DNA of 64,000 nucleotides, taken from positions 28,429,060 to 28,493,059 of the forward strand of contig OY821742.1 of assembly GCA_963682055.1 (NCBI GenBank). Direction: 5' to 3'. The stretch comes from Primula veris (lineage: Eukaryota; Streptophyta; Magnoliopsida; Ericales; Primulaceae). Within the stretch, counting starts at the first letter, position 1, and every line of letters begins with the position of its first letter. The translations under genes were made by a program, and so were the position numbers. A model generated the notes under the pieces. The model made no database searches. It was given only the letters and a program-made list of their open reading frames with translations, and was not told the DNA's origin. Positions 21,691-32,970 of this stretch are shown here, piece by piece.

Positions 21691-22860
21691 TTTATTTTAT
21701 TTCGTAATTATGATTAAGATATTACTTGAAGGAAAGATACATGTACCTTTTATATTTGGTAAATCACTTATTCGCTTTCTTCAAATAGTAACTTGTTGAT
21801 GATCCGCTTATCCTTTTTGCCATCATCTCCTACCGATCTGTCCTTCACCTCATCCTCTACCATTTCATTGAAGCAAGTGTTGTTGTTAAATGAAACATTT
21901 AAAAATAAGAGCGCTAATGAAGCTATTGGGAACCTTTATATTCTGAGGTTCATTTATATCTATCTCGGAAGTTATAAGCTTCACCACTGTCAAATGATTC
22001 TTATTTTAGGTTGGATGTATGAGGTTGCCACTTGAATAAATGTCAAAATCATACAGAGCAAAAACAAACAAAAGTTAGGGGTAACGAGAAACAATGAGAT
22101 TATAGCAGTTAATAGTATAGTTAGATCTTCTAAATTAACTAAACTATGGTAATAAAAGTATTTTGTACTACATCTTAAACATTATAATTTTAAGGATATA
22201 ATGACTAGTATTACAAACGAAGGTAATTAAACATGTTAACTATACTTGTAGTGGAACAATCGATTTTGCCTCTACGACTTTTGCTTGTTAGAAATATGTA
22301 GCTTTAGAAACAAAATTTTGTTGATACTCTACTACGAAACATGCAACTAAAACAAAGACTACAGTCTAATTCTTTTGAAACCGGAGAAATCTTTGACATT
22401 TAGCAAAATATTATAAACATTTGTGTCGTGGGAGGCTCATGTGTATTTACTATGTACTCAGATTTATTAATAAACATAGTTAGTAGTCGCCTCATACTCT
22501 CACCTTAATCATTTCTCAAACATAAGCAGCCAAAGCTGTTATCTAATTTTCTTTCCCTTGTTCATTTTCGACAATAATAAATGGTCGTCTCAAAGCAAGA
22601 ATTGGACAGTTAAGGTGGTACTCATTACAGAGAGAATTCAAATGAGAATCGAACCTCTATTTGGGTTGAGTTAGGAAATGACTGGAGTTGTAGTTCACTA
22701 GTATACATAAAATCTTTCTTATATATACCAAATTTGCCAGGTCCGTTTGCCCTCCAGCACGGTATAAGGAAATGCATTATTAACTTCAAAGGGCTCTTGG
22801 TTGAAAATGGAAAATATCTCCAATTGGTAATTGTTATTAGCTTTTAATATGTCGTGATTC
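21691..22860. repeat. Host-like duplicated block (D1, second part)
   Basis: Bases 21700-22315 match 59640-60436 at moderate identity, and 22322-22860 match 5269-5790. It includes the sequence ACTCTACTACGAAACATGC around 22325-22344, equivalent to the target of copia-A without the insertion. An open frame at 21793-22035 has no recognised domain and is not conserved in the partner copy. Confidence 0.7.
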
Positions 22861-23615
22861 ATTGAAAATAATTAGAAATATGAATGGTATTTACAAAGCA
22901 TCGGCGAATCCAGTCAATAGTCAACCGTATTACAACATGCCAGTTAATTAAGACTTGGGATATTTTTGTGTCAGTAAGCTTTAATTATCAAGAAAAGAAT
23001 AACTATTTGAAGACAATAAAATTATGGGAAAGAGATTATGAGATCTAGAATTTTATTTAACTATAAACCAGGAAATGATTGAATCTACTTCGTCTAGAAA
23101 AAAATAACAACTGATTAATAGCAGACAATAAAATAATTGAATAGTAGCACACACTAAGCTTTAATCATTTTCGATTGAATCTATTTTTTCTGACAGTAAA
23201 ATAGACTGGAAAGAAAACTCGAGGAAAAGAAAAATAATAGCAGATGACTCTATCAGCTACACCAGACTGTAAATTGTAAAACATTAGCATAAATATTGCA
23301 AAGTCCTCTAAACATGAAAAAATTTAATGGATAATTGAAAAACGGTAACCAAAATAAAATCAGTTGCATGTTTTATTTACATACAATAATTGTAAACCAC
23401 TATTTTACTATAAAAAAAAGGCAAATAAATTCTTATCCAAATCAAATAAATTTAGCTTGCTTACCTGCATATTTGAAGTAAATAAGTTGGGTTATTCCAG
23501 GAAACTATTTATAAAACCCTTATCATTTCATGTTAAAAAAAACAAATCATACTTACTCTTGACTTTAAATTGATCAACCAAATACATGGAAACATTTAGA
23601 AACAAAAAAAAATTA
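22861..23615. other. No gene recognised
   Basis: AT-rich. Parts resemble about 58850-59200 weakly (for example the ATCAGCTACAC...CCAGA words near 23258), in line with the duplicated blocks. No domain seen. Confidence 0.5.
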
Positions 23616-23967
23616 TGATCAGTCATACAATTATGAAAAGAACTCATTTTATCAAAGGAAATAAGAAAGATATAAAGTAGATAATAGCACTATATCTAAA
23701 TTTCTGTTCTGGGATGATGATATCAGAAGAGAATATACATTTGTTTGATAGGAGAAAGACGGCGGAGGTGTGTGTGCATGTGCGACAGAGAAACATTTAA
23801 AAGAAAATACCACAGTGATGATCAGTCATACAATTATGAAAAGAGATCATTTTAACAAAGGACATAAGAAATATATAAAAATAGATAATAGTACTGTCTA
23901 AATTTCTGTTATGTGATGATGATATCAGAAGAGAATATACCTCTATTTGATCGGAGAAAGACGGCAG

Positions 23968-23990
<23 letters not shown>
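23616..23990. repeat. Tandem duplication, unit about 200 bp
   Basis: The segment from ATGATCAGTCATACAATTAT at 23616 through the GGAGAAAGACGGC block near 23755 is repeated from 23818 to about 23965. The second copy ends in GT and GA runs. Confidence 0.85.
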
Positions 23991-24001
<11 letters not shown>

Positions 24002-24060
24002 AGACCTAGGGTTTCACAAAGTACTTATATATAGTACTAGGGGAGGACTAGGATGTTGAC
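23991..24060 (-). promoter_or_regulatory. Possible minus-strand promoter/leader
   Basis: Read on the minus strand, TATATATAAG (about 24026-24035) is followed by GAAACCCTAGGTCTTC and a CT run, a layout like a TATA box and a CT-rich plant 5' leader. No coding sequence is recognised after it. Weak evidence. Confidence 0.25.
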
Positions 24061-24495
24061 GTGTCAAACTTACTTTTCCAGGTTGTTTTGAACGGTACTT
24101 TTTTTTCATACATGAGTAGATTCTACATGGTGAATCAGGTCAGTAATTACGTTGTATCAACTATCAACCACGAAAAACTAAGCGTGTTGCTAACATATAG
24201 GGCTGTAAGGAAAATTCATGAATTCGTAAATCCGAACCGTTAGTTTGGATATGTTTGGTTTAGGTTTTAAATTTAAATGTTTTGGTTTTCGTTCAAAAAT
24301 TTCAAATTCGTTTTTAATGGTTTGGTTTAGGATTCAATTATGTTAATACGAACCAAACCGATCCGATACAAACTGCTAAAACCAATCCGAACCATTATAT
24401 CCGATCCGTTATACCTTTAAAAAACAAATACAATTCACGTTACATAAAAAAACATAAAACACGTTCCATTTATAAATCCTACCAAATAAGTATAT

Positions 24496-24831
24496 GGATC
24501 ATGCTATTCACACAACTGGGACACTCCAGACCACACTCCCTTAGGTGGGTCCCTCCATAAACGGTGATGCTACACACATATATATATATAAATCTAACCT
24601 ACTAAAAACCCAAATAAAAATATAGTAGAACCCTAGTTGATACTACCCTAAATTTAAATATTAATTAAAAATAAGAAAAATTATTAAATCTGGTATTAAT
24701 AATTATATATATATATATATATAAACCCAACCTACTAAAAACCCAAATAAAAATATAGTAGAACCCTAGTTGAGACTAACCTAAATTTAAATATTAATTA
24801 AAAATAAGAAAAAATATTAAATCTGGTATTA

Positions 24832-24888
<57 letters not shown>

Positions 24889-25111
24889 AACCTACTAAAA
24901 ACTCAAATAAAAATATAGTAGAACCCTAGTTGAAACTACCCTAAATTTAAATATTAATTAAAAATAAGAAAAATTATTAAATCTGGTATTACTAATATAT
25001 ATAAACCCAACCTACTAAAAACCCAAATAAAAATATAGTAGAACCCTAGTTGATACTACCCTAAATTTAAATATTAATTAAAAATAAGAAAAATTATTAA
25101 ATCTGCTATTA

Positions 25112-25172
<61 letters not shown>

Positions 25173-25275
25173 AACCTACTAAAAACCCAAATAAAAATAT
25201 AGTAGAACCCTAGTTGATACTACCCTAAATTTAAATATTAATTAAAAATAAGAAAACTTATTAAATCTGCTATTA

Positions 25276-25314
<39 letters not shown>

Positions 25315-25428
25315 AACCTACTAAAAACCCATCATTTTTTTCACATCACTAATCTGGTATTGCCACATCACTTGCCACCTAAGGAGAGTGTGGTCTGGAG
25401 TGCAGGAGTTGTGTGAGTATCATTTTCC
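24496..25428. mobile_element. Mutator-like MITE nested in the hAT-like element
   Basis: Exact 9-bp target duplication TAAGTATAT (24487-24495, 25429-25437), the hallmark length for Mutator-like elements. Terminal inverted repeats of about 54 bp, GGATCATGCTATTCACACAAC... against GGAAAATGATACTCACACAAC... read from the right end, continuing through a shared CACTCCAGACCACACTC block. No transposase. The interior is almost wholly the minisatellite at 24589-25330. Confidence 0.88.
24589..25330. repeat. Minisatellite with variable (AT)n spacers
   Basis: Five full units and a partial sixth, starting near 24589, 24723, 24883, 25004, 25167 and 25309. Each has a nearly invariant part of about 115 bp (ACCTACTAAAAACCCAAAT ... 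TTATTAAATCTGGTATTA) and an AT run that differs in length, giving periods of 121-163 bp. Confidence 0.93.
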
Positions 25429-26691
25429 TAAGTATATACATAGAAGCTGACATCTTTTTTAATTCGATTCTGTGTCAGTTTAGTTATCGCGAGAAGATAT
25501 TTTGTCCGCAGTTGACATGTAAAAAATAAACAATTTCATTTATTCATTATGAAAAAAAAAAGACAATAGGGTTTCGCTAGTTATTTACTTTCCAATATTG
25601 CATGACTTAATATTTTGTTTATTTTGGAGGGTTACCATGTTTTTTATAGAACATACAATATTAATTATGTTTTAAAAGTATTCTTTTAAACTTCTAAGTG
25701 ATGTTTACAATTGATATGTTTACCGTTGATTATCTTTTTGTTTGAAATTATTTGTCACATTATATTTTGTTCGGAAGTAATTGTAATTTGTATATGTGTC
25801 GAAACAGTTTAAAGAACGAATGACAAATATTACTAAAACCAAAATCCAATTCAGATTCTCTCCGAACCGTTGAATCTGCAAAATCAAACCAAACCGATCC
25901 AATCCGTTAGGTTTGGTTTGGTTTGGAATAAAAGATAAACGGTTTGGTTTGCATCCAAACTTTACAATCCGTTCAATAATGGTTTAATTTAGGATTCACG
26001 ATAATCCATTTCAAACCAAACCATTTACACCCCTAACATATGTCCCCGGGCATAGGATAATCCATTAATGTGTTATTGAATAATTGTGGTGAAGTTAGTA
26101 TATAACTAAATGATCCTTATGATTTTTTATTTATTTTTCAAAAACATAATATTTATTAACATAATACGGGACCTAACCCAGATTACATTGATAAATAAAA
26201 TAACCGAAAAAACAAAACAAAACACAAACGGAAACACACCAAAGTTCAGCTTACCCATAAGAGAGTACATAAACTAAATCTGTAACTTAAAAGTGCTTAA
26301 TAAACTAAAAAATAAATCCAAAAAGCAGTCTAGATGATTATTTTTTGCAACCATCGAGTCCAACAAAACCTTCCAAACATCCTCATTATAAGAGGACGCA
26401 AGTGAGATTGTTGATGTATACCCAAATAAATGCGCTCTCAACACCTCAATGTTTCCAACTTGCACTACCCAAAACTTTAAATACTTGTAAAAAACATCAT
26501 CTACATGCCAAAAAGGTTCAACCGATAATATATATAAAGTACCAAAAGTTAATGGTAACCAAGCGAACCCCTTTTGATCAAGCCAAAAGCTCAACATCAA
26601 ATAAAAAGTCAGTAATAAATGAAAGCCTTTGCTTCGGTAAGCTTCATTTGCTTAAGAAAAACAAAAATTACAAAACAAAATAAGCAAGGGT

Positions 26692-27303
26692 TCAAATTAT
26701 CATCCTGAAATTGGGTAAGCCACTTAAATTAAGAGCATGAGCAGCATACACCTCTCTTGGTAATTCCATTACACTGGTATAAGTATGAGTATGATTGTTG
26801 GATCCCATCTTTGGCAATTTATCTACTACTCCATTTTTTTTCCTGTAAATATGAGTCATGCTAAAACCAACCAAATTCATTAGAGTACAAATACCATCCC
26901 ACATGTTTCTATATTGAATTGGTGGTTTAGTATTACGGTTCCACTAGTTATTAACTACGAGTGAATCAGTTGCAATGTCTATATTACTAATATTAAGAGA
27001 ATAACAGATTTGAAGGCCAATGTGAAGGGCACTTAGTTCTGCACAAGTATTATTAGTAATACCTAAATTTGAATAAAAAGTAAAAATAATATGGCCTTTA
27101 TAATCTCTTAAAATCCTGCCACCCCCAGCAAAACCAGAATTGCCAAAAGGAGAACCATCAATATTCAATTTAAGTCTACCTATAGGAGGTAAAGACCATG
27201 CAACAGCAATAGGTCTTTTAACCTTAAACTTATTAACAGGAATATCAAAAGCGAGCAATGCAAGAATATGAAAAATATCAATAGGGGTACAGTTGGTAAT
27301 CAA
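26692..27303 (-). pseudogene. LINE RNase H domain
   Basis: RNase H of the plant LINE type (RVT_3), which removes the RNA strand during reverse transcription. Catalytic acids are visible: NIDGS, CAELSAL and ATDSL in 26944-27303. The C-terminal His region (HIYRKKNGVVDKL) is at 26692-26904. A stop and frame change at about 26905-26943 separate the two parts. Confidence 0.85.
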
Positions 27304-27321
27304 AGTGTTAAGATCCTTAAA

Positions 27322-28195
27322 TCACCTATGAATTTTCTTAATAATAATAATGTCATTAAAAGGAGTATTATCAAAAATAAAATTATTCCTATTTATCCAG
27401 ATTTCCCAATTTATAAGAAAAGGAACCAATCTAGCTAATTTATCCACTTGAGAATTCTTCTTAAAATGATTACACCAATTAGAAATAATAGAATGAATGG
27501 CAAAAGAAACATGAAGTTTAAAGCCAAAAATATTGCTAAAGTGCCTCCACACTTTTAAGCTCAGCTCACTCATTGTAAATAAACGGTTCGTAGTATCAAT
27601 AAAATGTTTATCACAACAAATGCATTTACTAGCAAGAGCAATACCATAATTCTGCACATCCCCGTCTAATTTAACAGCCTTGTTCCAAATTTTCCAATTG
27701 AAAATAGAGATTTTAATAGGTAAAATGTTGTTCCCCAAATGATTATAAATCTTATTACTAGGGTGTGTCTGTCTAAAATAATAAAAGGCATTTTTACAAG
27801 TGAAGTTAGCATCATTAGAGTGAGGCCAGTATATAATATCATCTTCGTTTCTAAAAGTTATGTGAAATTTCTGAACTTCATTAAGCAAAGTAATTTCGTC
27901 TGATTCCATAATTAAACTATCATTCTAGGTTACGCCATTATGCAGTTGATTAAGCAAGATATGAGGATCAATAACATTAAAATCTTCGCAAAAGCGTTTA
28001 GTATTTCTCCAATTTTCATGCTAAAAACTTATAGAACCTTCTTTTAAAACCCAATTACTATTAGAGACTAAAGTGGGTAAATAAGTGCTAATGATTTTCC
28101 ACATGTTGGAGCTATTATTCGGGATAGTAAGAGTACCCCATTTAGTGTTATTTCTACGATATTTTTGAAACATAAAAGAAGTCTAATAAGTAATT
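27322..28195 (-). pseudogene. LINE zinc-binding region after RT (zf-RVT)
   Basis: The open stretch 27322-27909 carries the Trp/Cys-rich zf-RVT domain between RT and RNase H, with the C-x-C-C...H cluster (CICCDKHF). Coding similarity continues upstream to 28195 with several stops, then meets the solo LTR. On the far side (29479) the same protein resumes after the duplicated TAATT is removed. Confidence 0.8.
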
Positions 28196-29473
28196 TGTTG
28201 GAAAAACTATGTTTAACATGGTAGTTTCCGAATGGTCACGAGACCATCTTTGAGTCAAGATTCCAGGTGACAGCTGTTGTCTTTTGGCACCATACTCAAG
28301 ATGGTTGAGTAGATGGTATGACAAGGTTCGTAACGATATGTCGCATGACCTATTCGGAGAATGGGAGTGAATGGAAATTGGAGTCAAAAAATGGGGTTGA
28401 GAAAGAGGAAAACTCTTAATGCTGGAAAATGGGTTTAATGAGGATAACTCATTGGGAATTGTCCCACATTGGAAAATGAAGGGTCATTTTTACATTATAT
28501 ATACAAAGCTATCCCTTATGGATATTAAGTAGTGTGTCCACATACACATCTGTGTATTGTGTACCACACACGCGCTTGCTCGTCGGCACGCTTGCTCGTC
28601 TGCGCGCTTGCTCGTCGTGAAAAGCTCGCATGTTCGGGAAAAGATTCCAGCAAAGCTTTAACTGTTGTTATAAATATGATTTCATTGAAATGTTAATACT
28701 GCAATTTCGAATTTCGAAAACTGGCAGTAGTAAAGTGACTTTAATGGCTGAGATACTCAGCCAATCTATAAATAGGCAGACCCCCCACAGGTCAAAAACA
28801 ACATTCTGAAATAAAACACAGCAGCATATATTATCTCTCCAAATCAGCATTACATTTTAGTAAGTGAGAGCCGTCCACCAACAGCTCGACCTTGACTCGT
28901 CACCAGTTTCCGGCGAGTCATCCGAGACGTTGTACCTTGGGATCGAAGCGCCAAACATAACCAGAAACCTCAAAGGTGGTTAGGCGAATATCGGTTAAGG
29001 GCAGACTGTTAACAGTCGTCTCGTCTATTTATTTTCCTGCGTTTTTTATTCTGTGTTTACATTTCTGCAATTTTATATTCTGTACATTTCAATTATGTAA
29101 TTTATTTTCCTGTTCTGTAATTTCATTTCAGTCCTTTTTCTTTTCTGTAATTTCTATTCTGTTATGTAATTTACTTTCCAGTCCTGTAATTTTATTTAAT
29201 TACAGAAATAGTCCAGCAGTTTAGTAATTATACTATTCTGTCTGGCAATTTCTTTTAATTAACAAACAGTTCAGCAGTTTAGTTTATACTATACTGTCTG
29301 ACAGTCTAGCAGTTTAATAATTTATATTAATCTGTCTGGAATTTTATATTAAACCAGTCCAGCAAGTGTCGGAATTTGTAATAGAGTCACATTCCATTAC
29401 AGAAATAAAATTGTTTATTTGTTTTTAGTCATTGCACTTTAAATTATTGCTTTTACGTACACAAAAACCAACA
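28196..29473. mobile_element. Solo LTR of the copia-C family
   Basis: 1278 bp, TGTTGG...CCAACA, with perfect 5-bp target duplication TAATT (28191-28195, 29474-29478). Aligns along its length with the copia-C LTRs (40871-42310), including GCTTGCTCGTC minisatellite words (28572-28617), a TATA box TCTATAAATAGGC (28765-28777) and the CAGCTCGACCTTGACTCG block. A solo LTR arises by recombination between the two LTRs of a full element. Confidence 0.95.
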
Positions 29474-29478
29474 TAATT

Positions 29479-30026
29479 TCAGTTAGCAATTTCCAGGTGA
29501 GTTTAGCATGCAAACCATTCATAACTTCGGAAATATTTCTAACCCCAATCCCACCTTCTAAAATAGAAGTAGCCATTTTAATCAAGTTAACCCAGTGATG
29601 CTTATTGTTACCATTTGAACTACCCCATAAAAAATCAGAAAAGGCCTTATTAATTTTATTAATAAGAATAACAGGAGGGTGAGTAACAGCAAGAAGATGA
29701 ACAGGAAAAGAACCTAAAACACTTTTTATGAGAGTGAGCTTAGCACCGGCCGATAAAAGATTTGACTTCCAACTAGCTATCTTATTACAAACTTTTTGAA
29801 CAAGAGGTTCATACATATTAGTAGTTAATCTAGAGTGGTGTAAAGGAACACCTAAATAAGTAGTGGGAAAAGACCCTTCAGCAAAACCCGTTGCATTCTT
29901 AATAATCTCTTTCACAGCAGGGTTTAAACTAAGAGAAAGAAAAATACTTTTGCTATTATTCAATTTTTGACCAGAGACACTTTCAAAAGAACGCATAAAT
30001 TTCATGAATTTATCAATATTAGATTT
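29479..30026 (-). pseudogene. LINE reverse transcriptase, thumb region
   Basis: Minus-strand reading shows the conserved region after the RT palm of plant LINEs: SGQKLNNSKS, YLGVPLHHSR, and GAKLTLIKSVLGS. It continues across the solo LTR at its low end and across the gypsy-type LTR at its high end once ACAAC is collapsed. Confidence 0.88.
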
Positions 30027-30031
30027 ACAAC

Positions 30032-31820
30032 TGTCACGCCCCGAAATCCGTAAGAAACGGACATCAATGCGTGACCTTTGAACAAAAAGAAAAAGAACAT
30101 GTTGGTACAAAATTTAACTTTTAAAAGAAACAATTTGCGAGCTAAAGGAACAATTAAATGAATGAACTAAAAATGTTTGCCAAACGCGGCTACAAGATAA
30201 TATGGTTTTAACAGATTTATAAAAGAAAAAGGTACCAAACGAATGTAATTTGCCCATAGGCTACAACCTCAAAAATTGGTCTAATTAAAAAGAAAGCAAC
30301 CGAAAGAAGCCCTGAGCCCATGTAATACCTTGCTAATGTTCCTATCCAAATGCATCAACCTAAGTTGTACCTGAAAGACAACACTGTAACGGTGAGTCCC
30401 ACGCACTTACATAGACGGGACGGCACCACACATGATACCGTCACTCCATCCAACAAATGCAAGAACTCACAAACAACAACTACAATAACAACGTATAAAA
30501 AGAAATGTAATAACATCATACAACAAAATAAATTAAGTAACTCCAACACACATTTATAACAAACATGGACCTCTCACGCCACCTACCCCTGTCCGTAAGG
30601 TAGGTCATTCCCTATACACCTCGGCTCGTCTTATGCCCCCGGTATAGGGAGAGACATAGACCATTGCCGACATAGACCATTGCCAACATATAAAAATAAC
30701 ACTCATGGACCTCTCACGCCACCTATCCCAGTCCGTAAGATATGTCATTCTCTATACCCCTCGGCTCGTCTTATGCCCCCGGTATAGGGAGAGGCATAGA
30801 CCATTGCCAACAAATAAATATTTAAAGTGCGCACTGGGACCTCTTCACGCCACTTGCCCCAGTCCGTAAGACGAGTCATTCCCTATACCCCTCGGCTCGT
30901 CTTATGTCTCCGGTATAGGAAGAGACATAGACCATTGCCAATAACTAAATCACAAGGTCTCGGCCAACAATGTTAAACCATTCAATTAACACAATTCCCA
31001 ACAAAATCACATAAGCATCGGTACTAGAATCACAAATAGCCAAACAAGTCCATCAACATAAAATCTCATTCAGGCATTTTAACAAACACCTTGTATGCAT
31101 AAACTACAACTCATCTTTATTCAACATAAATTTACCCAATTTTATCAACAACTATAATAACACATAACAACTCATAAAAACACACAAACCCATCTATGTT
31201 CTCATTAATTCGAAATTCATATGTCTAAATTCCCAATTCACAAATTCAAATAAGTGAATTAAAAGAGCAACAAATAAAACCCAATTAACAATTTAATAGA
31301 ATATATATGTATGAGATAAAAGAAAACCCCCAAATTTTTGAAAACAAAAGATCTAACCCTAACATCCACCCTCATCTAGTCGTAATGGATAACCCCCGTT
31401 ACCTTAGTTCGTAGAGGAGATGCTTCCGGTAAAAACCCGCCAAAGTGGTTTGTTCTTCTTTTTCCTAAGCTTTGGAATCTCTCTTTTCTCTCTTTTATCT
31501 CTTTGTTTTTGGTTTTCTGTTTTGAAAAGTGGGCTGAAAAGAGGTTTAACAAACTGTTTTGAGAGAGTTTGGGAAAGCAAAATATTTGGTCCCCAAAGTT
31601 CTAAAAGTTAACTAAAAATCAAAACTATTATTTTACTGCTCAAAAATAACAAATGTTTAGAAACAAAACTATTGGGTTCTTTTTATTTATAAAATTAGTA
31701 ACATGTTTTAAAATAAATTTTTTCGGAAGAGTTTCGGTTTTTTACTAAAAATTAGTATAAAACGTTTTTGGATAGATTAAATCATAAATAAAACCATTTA
31801 TAAAAATCTGGGATGTTACA
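30032..31820. mobile_element. Gypsy-type solo LTR
   Basis: 1789 bp, TGTCACGCCCCGAAATCCG...GGGATGTTACA, with perfect 5-bp target duplication ACAAC (30027-30031, 31821-31825). The termini are typical of plant Ty3/gypsy LTRs. No RT or other protein is inside, so I read it as one long LTR rather than a full element. Open frames in it (31420-31611, 30350-30559) have no recognised domain. Confidence 0.88.
30564..30945. repeat. Three tandem repeats inside the gypsy-type LTR
   Basis: Units start near 30564, 30714 and 30833. Each contains GGACCTCT.CACGCCAC, CCGTAAG, CTCGGCTCGTCTTATG and CATAGACCATTGCC. The first unit has a small extra duplication of its end. Confidence 0.9.
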
Positions 31821-31825
31821 ACAAC

Positions 31826-32127
31826 CATTAAGAAATATTAAAACATCATCAGCATAAAGCAGATGAGAAATAGGACAAATGCCATTGGGCAATTTATAGT
31901 TATCAATATAACCAGAGCTGAAAAGATTAGTTAAACCTCTACTAAACACTTCTTCAGAAATAATAAAGAGCAAATGAAATAAATGATCTCCTTGCTTAAG
32001 GCCTCTAGAAGCAGAAAAAAATCCAGCAAGTTCCCCATTAATGTTTATAGAATAATTAGCCTGAGACAGACAATTAGAAATCAGATTAACCCAACTAGAG
32101 CTAAAACCAAAAGAAAGTACAATAATC
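31826..32127 (-). pseudogene. LINE reverse transcriptase, palm region
   Basis: Contains the GLKQGD turn and the YADD catalytic box (complement of about 31846-31857) of LINE RT. The reading begins at the 5' truncation point (32127) and runs into the gypsy-type LTR; the protein resumes at 30026. Confidence 0.9.
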
Positions 32128-32316
32128 ATCCTTATGACATTAGTGATGCATTTAATGACATTTTGATTTTCCCATTTTTTATCTTATTCGTTCGGACTTT
32201 CCAAAAAAGTCACCAACATAACAAAATTTACATTAATGCTTTTGAACAAAAAAGTTAAATAAATATGCTATTAAATACTTTTTCTGTAAATTTTAAGAAA
32301 ATTGAAACTGCCCACG

Positions 32317-32510
32317 CACTACAAAACAATATTTGATTTAGTGAGAGTCAAAAGCCGTCACAAGTTTGTCACTAATTTAAAAAGTTGTCACAAATCTGTC
32401 ACAAATTGACTAAACTGTCACAAAGCCGTCACAAAAACCGTCACTAATAAGCTCGTAACAAAAAATACCGTCACTAATTCCGTAACTATTTTGGTATTTT
32501 TTTTGTAGTG
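32317..32510. mobile_element. CACTA-type MITE 1 (194 bp)
   Basis: Inverted ends CACTACAAAA...TTTTTGTAGTG and exact 3-bp duplication ACG (32314-32316, 32511-32513). The interior is full of CCGTCAC/TTGTCAC words. Confidence 0.93.
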
Positions 32511-32576
32511 ACGCAATGGAAACAGACAATTGTGTATTAGTAATTTACTTTTAAATTCGCCACATACTCGTATTAT

Positions 32577-32970
32577 CACTACAAGAAACATTGGATTTAG
32601 AGACAAATTATTTGGAGATGGTCAAAATTTGTCTCCCAATAGTATTTTGTAGGGACAAAAATAATATTTCAGAGACGAAAATAATATTTTTGTCCCCAAA
32701 TCTAATGTTTAGGGAACAAAATTAGAAAAAAAAAAATTGTCTCTAAATACAATCCGGTAGCAACATAAGTAGACAATTTAAATGTATCACCAAATCTATT
32801 TTGAGACAAAATTAAATTGTCTTCTAAAGTTGGTATGAAATTGTATATGGAGACAATCCTTAAAAATTAGATTTGGGGATGAAAAATTTTGTCCTTCAAC
32901 GATACTATTTAGAAACAAATTTTGATTGTATCTGAATAATTTGTCTAGAAATCCTAATTTTGTTGTAGTG
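32577..32970. mobile_element. CACTA-type MITE 2 (394 bp)
   Basis: Ends CACTACAAGAAA...TTTTGTTGTAGTG and 3-bp duplication TAT (32574-32576, 32971-32973). The interior has GAGACAAAATT-like words in both orientations and is a different family from MITEs 1 and 3. Confidence 0.88.

Larger units (their letters stand above)
24198..26032. mobile_element. hAT-like non-autonomous DNA transposon
   Basis: Flanked by an exact 8-bp direct repeat CTAACATA (24190-24197 and 26033-26040), the duplication length of hAT elements. Ends are TAGGGCTGTAA... and ...TTTACACCC, approximate inverted termini of the common plant (C/T)AGGGGTGTAAA type. Subterminal regions (24220-24420 and 25850-26020) are inverted repeats rich in AACCAAACC/GGTTTGGTT words, typical of hAT subterminal binding repeats. 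No transposase is visible. A Mutator-like MITE has inserted inside. Confidence 0.75.
26123..32127 (-). mobile_element. 5'-truncated L1-type LINE, interrupted by two solo LTRs
   Basis: A 10-bp direct repeat ATCCTTATGA flanks it (26113-26122, 32128-32137). The left end begins TTTTTTATTTATTTTT, the complement of an A-rich tail, so the element lies on the minus strand. Removing the two LTR insertions (28196-29473, 30032-31820) and their duplications leaves about 2.9 kb: RT from the palm onward, a zinc-binding region and RNase H. Gag-like ORF1, endonuclease and the first part of RT are absent, as expected from incomplete reverse transcription. Confidence 0.9.

Noticed and set aside
24589..25330. 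Centromeric-type satellite array
   Set aside because: It is short, confined between the terminal inverted repeats of one MITE, and unit length varies with AT runs.
30032..31820. Full non-autonomous retrotransposon instead of a solo LTR
   Set aside because: No pair of internal direct terminal repeats, no primer site or purine tract; only one set of TG...CA ends with a target duplication.
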